A stretch of DNA of 64,000 nt from JAKAAZ01 sp963817855 (GTDB taxonomy: Bacteria > Acidobacteriota > Terriglobia > Terriglobales > Acidobacteriaceae). The notes under the pieces are model-generated. The model was given only the letters and a program-made list of their open reading frames with translations, made no database searches and had not been told where the DNA came from. The number at the start of each line of letters is the position of its first letter. Position 1 is the stretch's first letter. Below, one piece after another: positions 19,206-28,389 of the stretch. Location of the stretch: contig CAWFQA010000001.1 in assembly GCA_963817855.1 (NCBI GenBank), positions 248,001 through 312,000 of the forward strand, read 5' to 3'. The position numbers and the translations under genes were made by a program.

Positions 19206-21545
19206 CTAAGATTGCCAAGTCGTCGCACGTCCATCGCGAAGAATTCCATTTTCATTCGCACGCAACCGAAGCAACTTTGCGGGCGCACCAGGCGGGACTG
19301 CTGTCGCCGAGGTGGAAACATTCAGGCCGGTGAAATTCAGTTCATAGACCGCATTCGGCACGAGACTTGTAATCAGCAGAAAATCGCATGCCAGATCGGG
19401 CAGGGAAACCTCGCCCTCGTCGAGTCTGGAAGCGGCGACGCTGAATAGCACGATCGGGCCGTGCTCAAACGCCGCACCGGCGAAGTTCTCACCCTTCACC
19501 AACTCCACGCGCTTGCCGCCAGTAGCGCCGCGATCTCCGATCTCAAAGACGTGAAGGAAAAGGTCCTCATCCGAGGGTTCGGTGGGCGAGACTTCAATGC
19601 GCCACGCACCTGGAACTACATTCTTACGGTTCGACTTCTCAATGCGATCATAATCCTGACCCCAAAATGTCTTCCACATATGGTGCAGCTTAGGATCTGT
19701 AGGCAGTGGACCTCCATTGGCTGGGTCGAGAGGCCAATTTTGTCCGGTCCCCCAGCCTCCGCCCTCATCGTCGCCCGGCGTGTAGAACTCATTGCCCGGA
19801 CCGCCGCGACGGGTGATGTTTCGCTTGCTGGGTAGAAGCGAATGCACGCGCAGCTCCCCTGACCCCTCGTTAAAAACAAATGTTTTTGCGTCTGGAAAGT
19901 TGCTGACGTCCTGCGCGTCGCTTCCAACATTGTCGTCAACGCTCGGGCGGTTTACTCCGTGCAAGAGCCATGCTTTATGGAGATTCGGATCCGTACTCTT
20001 GACGCAGTCAAACACAAACAATAAGTTGCCTTCTGGAATATAGACGACTTCGCGAGTAAACCGGCTCAGTTTTCGATCGATATATGCCTTGGTTGCATCA
20101 CCCAGTGCGTAATGGTATTGCTGCGGTACGTGGTCGATCACGCGCATGCTGCCCAGGTTCCAAATGTCGCGCGTGTTGTTCCAGTCTTCGATGCTGCGGA
20201 TCGTATTCCAATAGCGCGAAGAGTTCATGCGCTGTCCACCATCGTTCGCAGCCTCCAGAATGTCTGAGGACCAGAAGAATTTTTCCGAAGGATCGTACAC
20301 CAGCATTGAATTGTGCGCGACTGTGCGTCGGTAGTAGTTCAGGTAATGCGGACTTTCCGATTCCGTGTAGTCGGCTCCGCTGTCGATCGCGAGATATCCA
20401 TTGTGATAAATCGTGAGCTGGTTTTGATCGAGGTGCTGATGCTTGGCGAAATAGGGGCCGCAGTCGAACTCAATCCATGTGGAGTCGGGTTTCCAGCCGT
20501 CGCGCATAACCAGGTGACCTACTCCTGGAAAATAGCGTTGGCGCGACAGATCGTTTTCGTTTGAGAGAGCAGGGTTTTGCGGGATGACCTCCGGATCGTC
20601 CCACAGAAATTGCAAAACGGGGAGCGGCCAATCTTTAACGAAAAAGCCGCTGTTTCTTAAAAGCCATGCGCTGTAAGGGTCTTTGAAGCGGTTGACCGCG
20701 TAACCGATTACGGCGGTGTCTCGTGTGTCCAGCACCGGATACTCGTTGTCTCCTTCTCGCGAAGGCGTTCCGTTGGGCATCAGTTTATAGAGATACGTAT
20801 CCCCAATATTGCGGAACAATGAATACTTGCGGGCCGGATCTACTCCTGTGGTGGTGCGCTGCAGCTCGACCATCAGCAGAAGCGAAGCCCACGTGATCCG
20901 CATGTAATCCATCGATTCGTGATAACTGCCTTTCGGGGTCACGAATTCCGTTTGCTGAAAAATATTCAGCAGTCCTTGCTGCACCTGGTCGCGTAACGGT
21001 TCGCAACGCCGATCGAAGTCGGCATATCCTTTGACGGCAGCAAGCGGAAAAGCGGCCAGCGCCAAATAACGCACCGGGTAATTCGCGTAGGAGATTTGGG
21101 CGGGTCTGGAAAGCTCCGAGCGAGCCAGGATTTTCACGGCCCCTTCGACCAGTTGGTTCGCAATGCGGTCTTTCAAAGCCGAATCGAAATCCGGATGCCC
21201 AAACAGCCAATCGAACGTCAGCGACCAGCGGGTGTAATCCAGCCAGTTTCGCGAGGCTCTGCCACCGGTTGGTAACTGTGTGGCACGCATCTCCGTCAAG
21301 GCTCGTTGAGCAAAGCTGTCCTTCCCGGTAAGCTGCCAGCTCAGTGCCCAGCCCAGCATGTCATCGGAAGGTCGTAATCCAGCGGCGTATCGCGTTCTGA
21401 GCAGTGCGAGCCCCGTAAACGGATCTTCCTCCGCAATCAACAATCTGGGTTTTCGCCCAGGCGATTGCGCGCGAATCCAAGCTGGCGCGGCAAGTGAAGT
21501 TGCAAGCAATCCCGTCACAAATTCTCGACGTCTTATTTTCATCAT
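19206..21545 (-). CDS. Heparinase II/III-like polysaccharide lyase
   Basis: A 779-aa exported protein with a twin-arginine-type N-terminus (MMKIRRREFVTGLLATSLAAPAW). An alpha-barrel N-domain (about 40-310) is followed by the heparinase II/III-like beta domain, which starts with YFPGVGHLVMRDGW and carries the signature HQHLDQNQLTIYHNG at about 369-383, including the conserved His residues, and then AHNSMLVYDP. These lyases cleave uronic-acid-containing glycans by beta-elimination; heparin-like substrates are only one option, with alginate, ulvan and bacterial exopolysaccharides also known. It is divergent from the TonB receptor at 21928, which suggests shared control through the 380-bp region between them. 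Confidence 0.85.
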   Translation of the reverse strand: MMKIRRREFVTGLLATSLAAPAWIRAQSPGRKPRLLIAEEDPFTGLALLRTRYAAGLRPSDDMLGWALSWQLTGKDSFAQRALTEMRATQLPTGGRASRNWLDYTRWSLTFDWLFGHPDFDSALKDRIANQLVEGAVKILARSELSRPAQISYANYPVRYLALAAFPLAAVKGYADFDRRCEPLRDQVQQGLLNIFQQTEFVTPKGSYHESMDYMRITWASLLLMVELQRTTTGVDPARKYSLFRNIGDTYLYKLMPNGTPSREGDNEYPVLDTRDTAVIGYAVNRFKDPYSAWLLRNSGFFVKDWPLPVLQFLWDDPEVIPQNPALSNENDLSRQRYFPGVGHLVMRDGWKPDSTWIEFDCGPYFAKHQHLDQNQLTIYHNGYLAIDSGADYTESESPHYLNYYRRTVAHNSMLVYDPSEKFFWSSDILEAANDGGQRMNSSRYWNTIRSIEDWNNTRDIWNLGSMRVIDHVPQQYHYALGDATKAYIDRKLSRFTREVVYIPEGNLLFVFDCVKSTDPNLHKAWLLHGVNRPSVDDNVGSDAQDVSNFPDAKTFVFNEGSGELRVHSLLPSKRNITRRGGPGNEFYTPGDDEGGGWGTGQNWPLDPANGGPLPTDPKLHHMWKTFWGQDYDRIEKSNRKNVVPGAWRIEVSPTEPSDEDLFLHVFEIGDRGATGGKRVELVKGENFAGAAFEHGPIVLFSVAASRLDEGEVSLPDLACDFLLITSLVPNAVYELNFTGLNVSTSATAVPPGAPAKLLRLRANENGILRDGRATTWQS

Positions 21546-21927
21546 TACCCTCCTGAAGCAAGCGTCGAAGTGGAGAAGCAGGATGACTCGCGAACCAATC
21601 TTGAGATCCGATACGCTTGCCCATCGTGTGAAGCAGCGGGTGGATGCACAATTTTCTTGCCAACTCTATGTTTCGACTCTATCGGAGAATTGTTTAAAGT
21701 TGCTAGCCTTATATGAAACATTTCATAACATACCGGCAAAAATTCATCGATGTCCTGCTGCACCTGGGACAAGCCGGTGTTAAAGGTAGAAAAGAAAAGC
21801 GCGGGCATTGCAGCAGGCAGCTCGAAGGTGTCGAAACCCATTCGGAGAAATGTTTCTGTTTCTTCCGAAAATTTTTCTTGCCTATCGTTTTGGAATTTGA
21901 TACATCAAGAACCGGAGGGCCAATTGC
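21546..21927. promoter_or_regulatory. Divergent control region with two mirrored operator-like sites
   Basis: Between the lyase and receptor genes lie two pseudo-palindromes: ATGAAACATTTCAT (21713-21726, 6-bp arms) and AGAAATGTTTCT (21846-21857, 5-bp arms). Their cores, GAAACATTTC and GAAATGTTTC, are exact reverse complements, 133 bp apart. This is the layout expected for a repressor or activator controlling both genes, possibly by looping. No dedicated regulator gene is in the locus. No gene was seen in this interval. Confidence 0.45.
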
Positions 21928-24900
21928 ATGAATTCAGGAAATCGTCCAATGAACTTAAGAAACATCATTTTATTCGCAGTAGTCGTTTTCATTTGTTTCG
22001 GGAGCAGCGCACCAACACTCTTTGCCCAGGGCACAGACCTCGGCACAATCCAGGGCATCGTGACGGATCCAAGTGGTGCTGTCATTAGCAACGCCAAGGT
22101 CCAGGTTCTGAATACGGATACAAACCAATCGTTGCCATTCACCACGGACAGCAAGGGATACTTCAGCGCCGCCGCTATCCAGCCCGGCCACTATAAGGTC
22201 ACTGTCACCGCACCCGGCTTTGCCAGCGCGGTTGTCGACAAGATTATTTTGCAGGCCACGATGACCATGAACTTGCGGCCGGTATTGCACGTTTCGACGA
22301 CAACCACCACAGTTCAGGTAACCTCAGCAGCGAATCTGATCGATACCCAGAATTCGACCATCAGCCAGACTCTCACTCCGACGGATGTCAACCAGCTTCC
22401 TCGGGATAGCCGCGACATTTACACCTTCCTATATATCAACCCGAATATCCAAGCAAGCGACGAGCCCGGCGACTTCAAGTTCATGGGCGCCCAAAGCTAT
22501 GGCGCCAGCTTTTCCGTAGATGGCCAGCGTAGCAACGGCGGCATCTTCGGCTCTCAAACCCAAAGTCAGCCCTCCCTCTTGTCCGTGGGTTCGTTGCAGG
22601 TTCTCTCCAGCGGATATAGCGCCCAGTACGCCGGCGTCGCCAACATTCGTGTCAACACGCAAAGCGGCACGGACAAGTATCACGGGACCGCGTACTACGA
22701 CAACGTGAATTCGGCCCTGTCGGCTTGGGCCCTGTCCGACAAGCTAGACGAGGAGACATTCTCGCCCACGGCTTTTGCGCCGGTATTTGTACGGCCCAAG
22801 ACCAACAATACCGACATGGCCTTCTCCTTTGGCGGGCCCGTGCCGAAGGTGAAAAAGACCTGGATGTTTATGGCCTATGAGGAGCAGTGGAATACGTCTC
22901 CGACGACCGAGTCCGGCAACGTAGCTCATCCCACGCTGTTAGCCGGCGACTTCTCGCTGCTCACAGATTCAGCGAAACCGCAGGTTCCGTCCAATATTAC
23001 CCTTACCCCGTCAGAGATCGCGACCGACACGGTAGGTGGGCTTGGACAGCAGTTCATCACGATCCCGCAACGACTCATCAACCCCGTGACCACCAAACTG
23101 ATCGATGTTTACTTTCCTAAAATCGGCACCAGCGCGCCCATCAATGCCAACACCGGTACAGTGAGCGGCTACCAGACTACGGTTCCGTCGAGAAGCGGCC
23201 AGAGGATGGGAGACTTGCGGATCGATCACGTGATCAATGATTCGAACCGATTCTATGGCGTCTACCACGCGTCGTCACAAAATATCAGTTCAAATCCTGT
23301 CGGCGCTCCCTTCACCGGTCTTGGCTTGCTCCAGACCACTCGTCTCAACAACACGGTTTCGCTCTCCTATACGCACGTCTTCTCTCCCAATATGGTCAAC
23401 GAGGCGCGCGGCGGCTTCAACCTTCAACATCTGTACACGCATGCCAATACCACGCTGCAGAGTTTCTTGCAGAGCATTGGATTCTCGACGGCCGATATTG
23501 GCGCCTATGCCAGTGTTGTCGGGAGTTCTCAACTTCCCGTCTTTGGGAATACGTTAATCAACTTCGGCACGGGGTATTCGAGATTCGGTAACGGAGGTCG
23601 CAGCGCGAATCGGCCCCTGGATCAGAATCTGATCACCTTCGGCGATACGCTGACCTGGAACATTGGCCGGCACACTCTGACGATGGGCGGTGACTTCATC
23701 CGCAACCAGGCTGTGGACGGCTTCGCTTCGACCCGCAGCAATCCGCTCGGGACACTTACCTACAAAGGCAAGGGGGCCCAAGGCATCGCAAATTTCGTTC
23801 TTGGCGAAGCACCATTCAGCGCCACGTCGGTCTACAATCCACGCCCCCCGCTGAATGTTTACAACTGGGAAAACGGTATTTTCGTCCAGGATGATTTCAA
23901 GGTGAATTCAAAACTCACCCTGGACCTCGGCCTGCGCTACGACATTTTCACTCCGTTTGTCGAGGAAAACGATCTGCTGGTTAACTTCGATCCGAACTAT
24001 ACCAACCCGGGCTCGGGTAATCATGGCCGCTTTGTCATTCCTTCCGACAAGGCCCTTCCGTACCTCTCTCCCGGGCTCAAGTCGTATGGCGTTGTGACCG
24101 CTGGCCAGGCCGGATTGGGAACTGGCCGTGGTCTGGTTCGGCTGGACAAGAACGACTGGGGTCCGCGCGTCGGCTTCGCGTACAACGTGAACGACCGGAG
24201 TGTTGTGCGCGGCGGCTGGGGAATGTTCTATCCGACCTCCGCTGCCCAGGCTGATCGGGATGCCATCGGAACCAACTCGTTCAACCAGGGGATCACCCAC
24301 TCGTCGACTGCCCAAAGTCCACTCTCTCCCTGGCCCACGGGCGGGGAAACGACGGGTGTCAGTCCAAACGTAGGGGGAGTTGAGATTGGGCAGAACAACG
24401 AACCCAGCGCCAACTATATTCCAGTCAACCTGAGGAATCCACGGATGCAGCAGTGGAACGTCAGCTATGAGCGCCAGTTCCCCAAGCAGTCATCGATCAG
24501 GGTGTCTTACCTGGGGGCCCATATGTCAGGCCTGATCATGGGCATCGATCTCGCCATGCTCACTCCAAGCGATAATCCATTCGGCACGTCTGGAGACCCG
24601 ACCGGAATTGTCGGCGTCGGCGACGGCCAGACCCCATGCGATCCCAGCGGAGCACAGGCGGATGGCCTGCAATGCTTGTATTCCAAAGCCGATCTGGCAC
24701 GCATGCCATTCCCTTTGCTGGGCGATTACATTCTCGGCTATGGGAACGTCGGCCACTCCAATACAAATGCGTTTCAAACACAGTTCCAACATCAGGCGCC
24801 GCAGTTCACCTTCAGCATTGCGTATACCTATGACCACGAGGATTCGTCGGGCATCGACATGGGAAACAGCAGTCTCGCCGGAGAGGCCTACGACGGAATC

Positions 24901-25689
24901 AATCCGAACAGCGATTACGGGCCGGCCAGCTGGGTATCTCGGAATCGGGTGGTTGCCTTTGCCATCTACGATCTGCCTGTGGGCCGTGGACAACGCTTCG
25001 CATCTGATGCTTCCACGTTGTTGAATGCGTTCATCGGAGGGTGGCAGCTCACTTCCAACATGTTTGCAAAATCGGGCGTGCCGTTCACGCCGTATCTGGA
25101 CTGCACCGACTGCGATCCGGTCGTGCCGGGCAATGTTGGGACAGGTTCCATGGATGCAATTGGCAACTTCAACAGCACCAGCATACGTCCGTTGATTATC
25201 AGCGATCCCAGGAAGAACGTACCGAGCGGCTACCAGTGGAACCCAGCCGCATTTGCGTTGCCGACTGATATTGGCGCCGGATGGTTCACACAACCGCAGC
25301 TTTCCAAGCGCAATTCACTGTGGGGCCCGGGCTCGTATGGAGTGAACCTGGGTGTTCATAAGAATTTCAATGTCAGCCGCTTTACGGTTGAAATTGGCGC
25401 GGACATTGATAACGTCTTCAACCATCCCATGCGCTCGCCCGATGAAGGGTACGCGTACTCCGGCTCGGAGAACGGCCCCTCGTATGCGGCATTGGGATCG
25501 TTCAATCAGGACGTGAACCAGACTCCGCCCCCTCCGGGAAAACAGCCAACGTTGCTGCCGCTTAACACCGACTGGACACCCAACGCGGGGAATCGGTTTG
25601 GGAATTTCGGTCAGAACTATCAAACGTTCGAAGAGGAAGGCATCAGCGGGAACCGAGTCATTCGGTTGAAAGGCCAAATTTCCTTCTAA
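21928..25689 (+). CDS. TonB-dependent receptor, Oar-like, full length
   Basis: A 1253-aa outer-membrane protein. After the signal peptide (ending near APTLFAQ, residue 34) comes a carboxypeptidase-regulatory-like domain (about 40-120, GIVTDPSGAVISNAKVQVLN ... GYFSAAAIQPGHYKVTV), then a plug (NQLPRDSRDIYTFL; YGASFSVDGQRSNGG), and a large beta-barrel with repeated aromatic strands ending RVIRLKGQISF. Acidobacteriota often carry dozens of these, and they are thought to import glycans, peptides or metal complexes. No TonB, ExbB or ExbD gene is in the window. The adjacent lyase, esterase and glycosidases make an oligosaccharide ligand the best guess. An alternative start at the internal ATG 21949 would also give a signal peptide. 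Confidence 0.9.
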   Translation: MNSGNRPMNLRNIILFAVVVFICFGSSAPTLFAQGTDLGTIQGIVTDPSGAVISNAKVQVLNTDTNQSLPFTTDSKGYFSAAAIQPGHYKVTVTAPGFASAVVDKIILQATMTMNLRPVLHVSTTTTTVQVTSAANLIDTQNSTISQTLTPTDVNQLPRDSRDIYTFLYINPNIQASDEPGDFKFMGAQSYGASFSVDGQRSNGGIFGSQTQSQPSLLSVGSLQVLSSGYSAQYAGVANIRVNTQSGTDKYHGTAYYDNVNSALSAWALSDKLDEETFSPTAFAPVFVRPKTNNTDMAFSFGGPVPKVKKTWMFMAYEEQWNTSPTTESGNVAHPTLLAGDFSLLTDSAKPQVPSNITLTPSEIATDTVGGLGQQFITIPQRLINPVTTKLIDVYFPKIGTSAPINANTGTVSGYQTTVPSRSGQRMGDLRIDHVINDSNRFYGVYHASSQNISSNPVGAPFTGLGLLQTTRLNNTVSLSYTHVFSPNMVNEARGGFNLQHLYTHANTTLQSFLQSIGFSTADIGAYASVVGSSQLPVFGNTLINFGTGYSRFGNGGRSANRPLDQNLITFGDTLTWNIGRHTLTMGGDFIRNQAVDGFASTRSNPLGTLTYKGKGAQGIANFVLGEAPFSATSVYNPRPPLNVYNWENGIFVQDDFKVNSKLTLDLGLRYDIFTPFVEENDLLVNFDPNYTNPGSGNHGRFVIPSDKALPYLSPGLKSYGVVTAGQAGLGTGRGLVRLDKNDWGPRVGFAYNVNDRSVVRGGWGMFYPTSAAQADRDAIGTNSFNQGITHSSTAQSPLSPWPTGGETTGVSPNVGGVEIGQNNEPSANYIPVNLRNPRMQQWNVSYERQFPKQSSIRVSYLGAHMSGLIMGIDLAMLTPSDNPFGTSGDPTGIVGVGDGQTPCDPSGAQADGLQCLYSKADLARMPFPLLGDYILGYGNVGHSNTNAFQTQFQHQAPQFTFSIAYTYDHEDSSGIDMGNSSLAGEAYDGINPNSDYGPASWVSRNRVVAFAIYDLPVGRGQRFASDASTLLNAFIGGWQLTSNMFAKSGVPFTPYLDCTDCDPVVPGNVGTGSMDAIGNFNSTSIRPLIISDPRKNVPSGYQWNPAAFALPTDIGAGWFTQPQLSKRNSLWGPGSYGVNLGVHKNFNVSRFTVEIGADIDNVFNHPMRSPDEGYAYSGSENGPSYAALGSFNQDVNQTPPPPGKQPTLLPLNTDWTPNAGNRFGNFGQNYQTFEEEGISGNRVIRLKGQISF

Positions 25690-25867
25690 AGGGAATGTTT
25701 GCTGTCGTGATCCGGATGGATAGGTTAACCCCCATCTGTCCGGATTTCTTTTGCCCATCTGGGATTCAGGATTATTTCTGCATACCAGGTGTTGAACTCT
25801 CCCGATATCAGAAACGGGGAGCCCATACTGCAATGGCCTACAAGAATAGCCAGGTAAGGAATAGACA

Positions 25868-28132
25868 ATGTATCGGGCAGTATTTCGCACAATCGTACTT
25901 TTGGCGCTTTCTTGTGGACTTGCAAGTGCGACGCAGCGGTCCGGAGGTTTTCGCGTCATCGGTCCTGGCGGTGGTGGTGCAATGTTCCATCCGACCATCA
26001 GCCCACACGACGCCAACACCATTTTGATTTCGTGCGACATGACGGGGTCCTACATCACACACGATGGCGGCCATTCGTGGAGGATGTTTAATCTGCGCGG
26101 GGTGACGCGCTTCTTCGTCTTCGATCCACTGGCCCCCCACACAATATATGCAGAAGGGATTGGGCTATGGCGAAGCACCGACGACGCAGAGACATGGAAG
26201 CTGCTCGATCCAAAACCTTCCGCGGTCCGCGGCATCGAAATGTCCTCTGATCACGCGGAAGAAAAGATTCTCGCCCAACCCAATCCGCTCGGCACGATTG
26301 CTGCACTGGCGATCGACCCAGCGAATTCGCGGACTCTGTACGCCGCAGCGGGGGAGAAAGATGCACCCGCACTTTTCGTCTCGCATGACTACGGCGAAAG
26401 CTGGCAAAAAGAAGTGGCATTGCCGGAGGTGCCGCAGCATCTCTGGGTTGATCCATATTCTCCGCACACATCCAGAACGCTGATCCTCGTCGGAACGCAT
26501 TTTGTCGTCACCAAAAGTGCTGCCGGCATTCGGAAGGCGGATGTACCCGCCGCCGCAAGCGTGACGGACTCGACAGAAGGCTTCGACGGCCCTGGCAAAT
26601 CGGTCGTCTACATTACGTCGGAAACAGGTGGTTTCGTCTCCGCTGATTACGGCGCTTCGTGGCATGCCATCGCTTTACCGGGCAATGGCGCCAGGGTGCG
26701 TGCCGTCGCGACAAGCCTGCATCATCCGGAGACCGCCTACATTTCCTACAGTCACCTGCATCTCGACTGGAAGACCTGGCACGGAGTTGCAAAGACCGTC
26801 GATGGCGGACGCACATGGAAGTTGGTATGGAAAGAAAGCGTAGCCGCCGCGCCCAATGTGCACGACGCGTGGATTACGCCGACCTTGGGGACAGGTTGGG
26901 GCGAGAATCCACTGATGCTGGGGGTTGCGGCGCAGGATCCAAATCTGGTGTATGCCACCGACTTTGGACGCACATTAGCGACCACGGATGGCGGGAAGAA
27001 CTGGTACGCGAAATATTCGCGGCAAGTGCCGGATGCCGGATGGACTACGACCGGACTCAACGTAACCACGGATTACGGCATTCACTTCGATCCATTCGAT
27101 AGTGAACGGCAGTTCATCACCTATACGGATATTGGTCTCTTCCGTAGTGAAGACGCCGGCAAATCCTGGGTGCGCAGCACTAATGGAGTCCCAGCGGAGT
27201 GGTCGAACACAACATACTGGGTGGAGTTTGATCCAAAAGTGCGGGGAAGAATGTGGAGTGTCAACAGCGGCACTCACGATCTGCCGCGGCCCAAGATGTG
27301 GCGTCACAGCTCCGTCGAGACATACAAAGGTGGAGTGTGCCGCAGCGACGATGGAGGTCGAACGTGGAAGAAATCCAATGCAGGGATGCAGGAAACGGCC
27401 GCTACCGACATTTTGCTGGACCCCAAGAGCCCTCCCGATGCAAGGGTGTTGTACGTGACGGGCTTTGGCCGCGGCGTCTACAAGAGCAGCGACGGCGGCG
27501 CCACATGGAGCCTGAAGAACAATGGCATAACGCAGCACGACCCGCTTGCATGGCGACTGGCCCGAGCCAGCAATGGAGACCTCTATGTCGTGTTGGCGCG
27601 GCGATCGGAAGATGGCAGCATCGGCAACGATGGAGACGGCGCTCTCTACAAGTCCACCGATGAAGCGGAGTCTTGGACAAGGGTGACGCTGCCACACGGA
27701 GTGAATGGGCCGAATGGACTTGCGATCGATCCGCGAAATCCACAGCGCCTCTACCTAGCCGCCTGGGCGCGTGCCGTAGGAGTCCATGGGTCGGGCGGCG
27801 GTATTTATCTTTCAAGCGACGGCGGCAGGACTTGGCGGCAGGTGTTAAGCCGCGACCAGCATGTTTACGATGTTACGATCGCCCCCCGCAATCCCGATGC
27901 GTTGTATGCTGCCGGCTTTGAATCTTCCGCATGGAAATCTTCCGACCGCGGCGAGCATTGGAGCCGTATCGCAGGGCCGAATTTCAAATGGATGCATCGC
28001 GTGATTCCGGATCCGACAGCTCCGGGCAAAATCTACATCACGACATTTGGCGGCGGCGTGTGGCATGGGGATGCAAATGCAAAACCGGGGCCACAGGACA
28101 TCGCTACACCGAAACTTCAACCCGGGCGATAA
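25868..28132 (+). CDS. Secreted BNR/sortilin-like Asp-box repeat protein (intact paralogue)
   Basis: A 754-aa protein with a signal peptide (ending near LASATQ) and repeated Asp-box motifs (S.DGG.TW: GGHSWRMFN, SDGGATWSLKNNG, SDGGRTWRQVL), typical of 7- to 10-bladed propellers such as sortilin/VPS10, GH74 xyloglucanases or sialidase-like proteins. The order NSGTHDLPRPKMWRHS and NGITEAQ/NGITQHD segments are shared with the broken gene at 14356-16714, so the two are paralogues flanking the locus. Catalytic Asp residues typical of GH74 could not be assigned with certainty. It follows the TonB receptor on the same strand after 178 bp and may be co-expressed. Confidence 0.8.
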   Translation: MYRAVFRTIVLLALSCGLASATQRSGGFRVIGPGGGGAMFHPTISPHDANTILISCDMTGSYITHDGGHSWRMFNLRGVTRFFVFDPLAPHTIYAEGIGLWRSTDDAETWKLLDPKPSAVRGIEMSSDHAEEKILAQPNPLGTIAALAIDPANSRTLYAAAGEKDAPALFVSHDYGESWQKEVALPEVPQHLWVDPYSPHTSRTLILVGTHFVVTKSAAGIRKADVPAAASVTDSTEGFDGPGKSVVYITSETGGFVSADYGASWHAIALPGNGARVRAVATSLHHPETAYISYSHLHLDWKTWHGVAKTVDGGRTWKLVWKESVAAAPNVHDAWITPTLGTGWGENPLMLGVAAQDPNLVYATDFGRTLATTDGGKNWYAKYSRQVPDAGWTTTGLNVTTDYGIHFDPFDSERQFITYTDIGLFRSEDAGKSWVRSTNGVPAEWSNTTYWVEFDPKVRGRMWSVNSGTHDLPRPKMWRHSSVETYKGGVCRSDDGGRTWKKSNAGMQETAATDILLDPKSPPDARVLYVTGFGRGVYKSSDGGATWSLKNNGITQHDPLAWRLARASNGDLYVVLARRSEDGSIGNDGDGALYKSTDEAESWTRVTLPHGVNGPNGLAIDPRNPQRLYLAAWARAVGVHGSGGGIYLSSDGGRTWRQVLSRDQHVYDVTIAPRNPDALYAAGFESSAWKSSDRGEHWSRIAGPNFKWMHRVIPDPTAPGKIYITTFGGGVWHGDANAKPGPQDIATPKLQPGR

Positions 28133-28143
28133 TAATCACGCGT

Positions 28144-28272
28144 ATGCCCAAACGAAAACTGGAAAAGATAAAACAGGTGAAAGAGCAGGCACGGCTCAAG
28201 ATCGGACGGCCGCCTCGGGCCCAAGTCATTCCGAATAAAAAGAAGGACCGAAAAATTGAAGTGGAGGAATAA
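28144..28272 (+). CDS. Small highly basic protein, 42 aa
   Basis: ATG at 28144 opens a 42-aa frame of unusually high Lys/Arg content (MPKRKLEKIKQVKEQARLKI then GRPPRAQVIPNKKK) ending in an acidic IEVEE tail. It begins 11 bp after the BNR gene stops. Composition suggests a nucleic-acid-binding or ribosome-associated protein, but no family is recognised. A longer in-frame ORF reaches back into the BNR gene in another frame and is not credible there. Confidence 0.5.
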   Translation: MPKRKLEKIKQVKEQARLKIGRPPRAQVIPNKKKDRKIEVEE

Positions 28273-28389
28273 AGGAGATCTCCGCGCTCATGCGGCCACG
28301 GGGCAGACTCACGCGGAAAACGTCTGCACTGAAATTCCAGTTCTGCAATTTTCAAGTAGTCTGGACACGGAACACTGAGAAACAGAATC

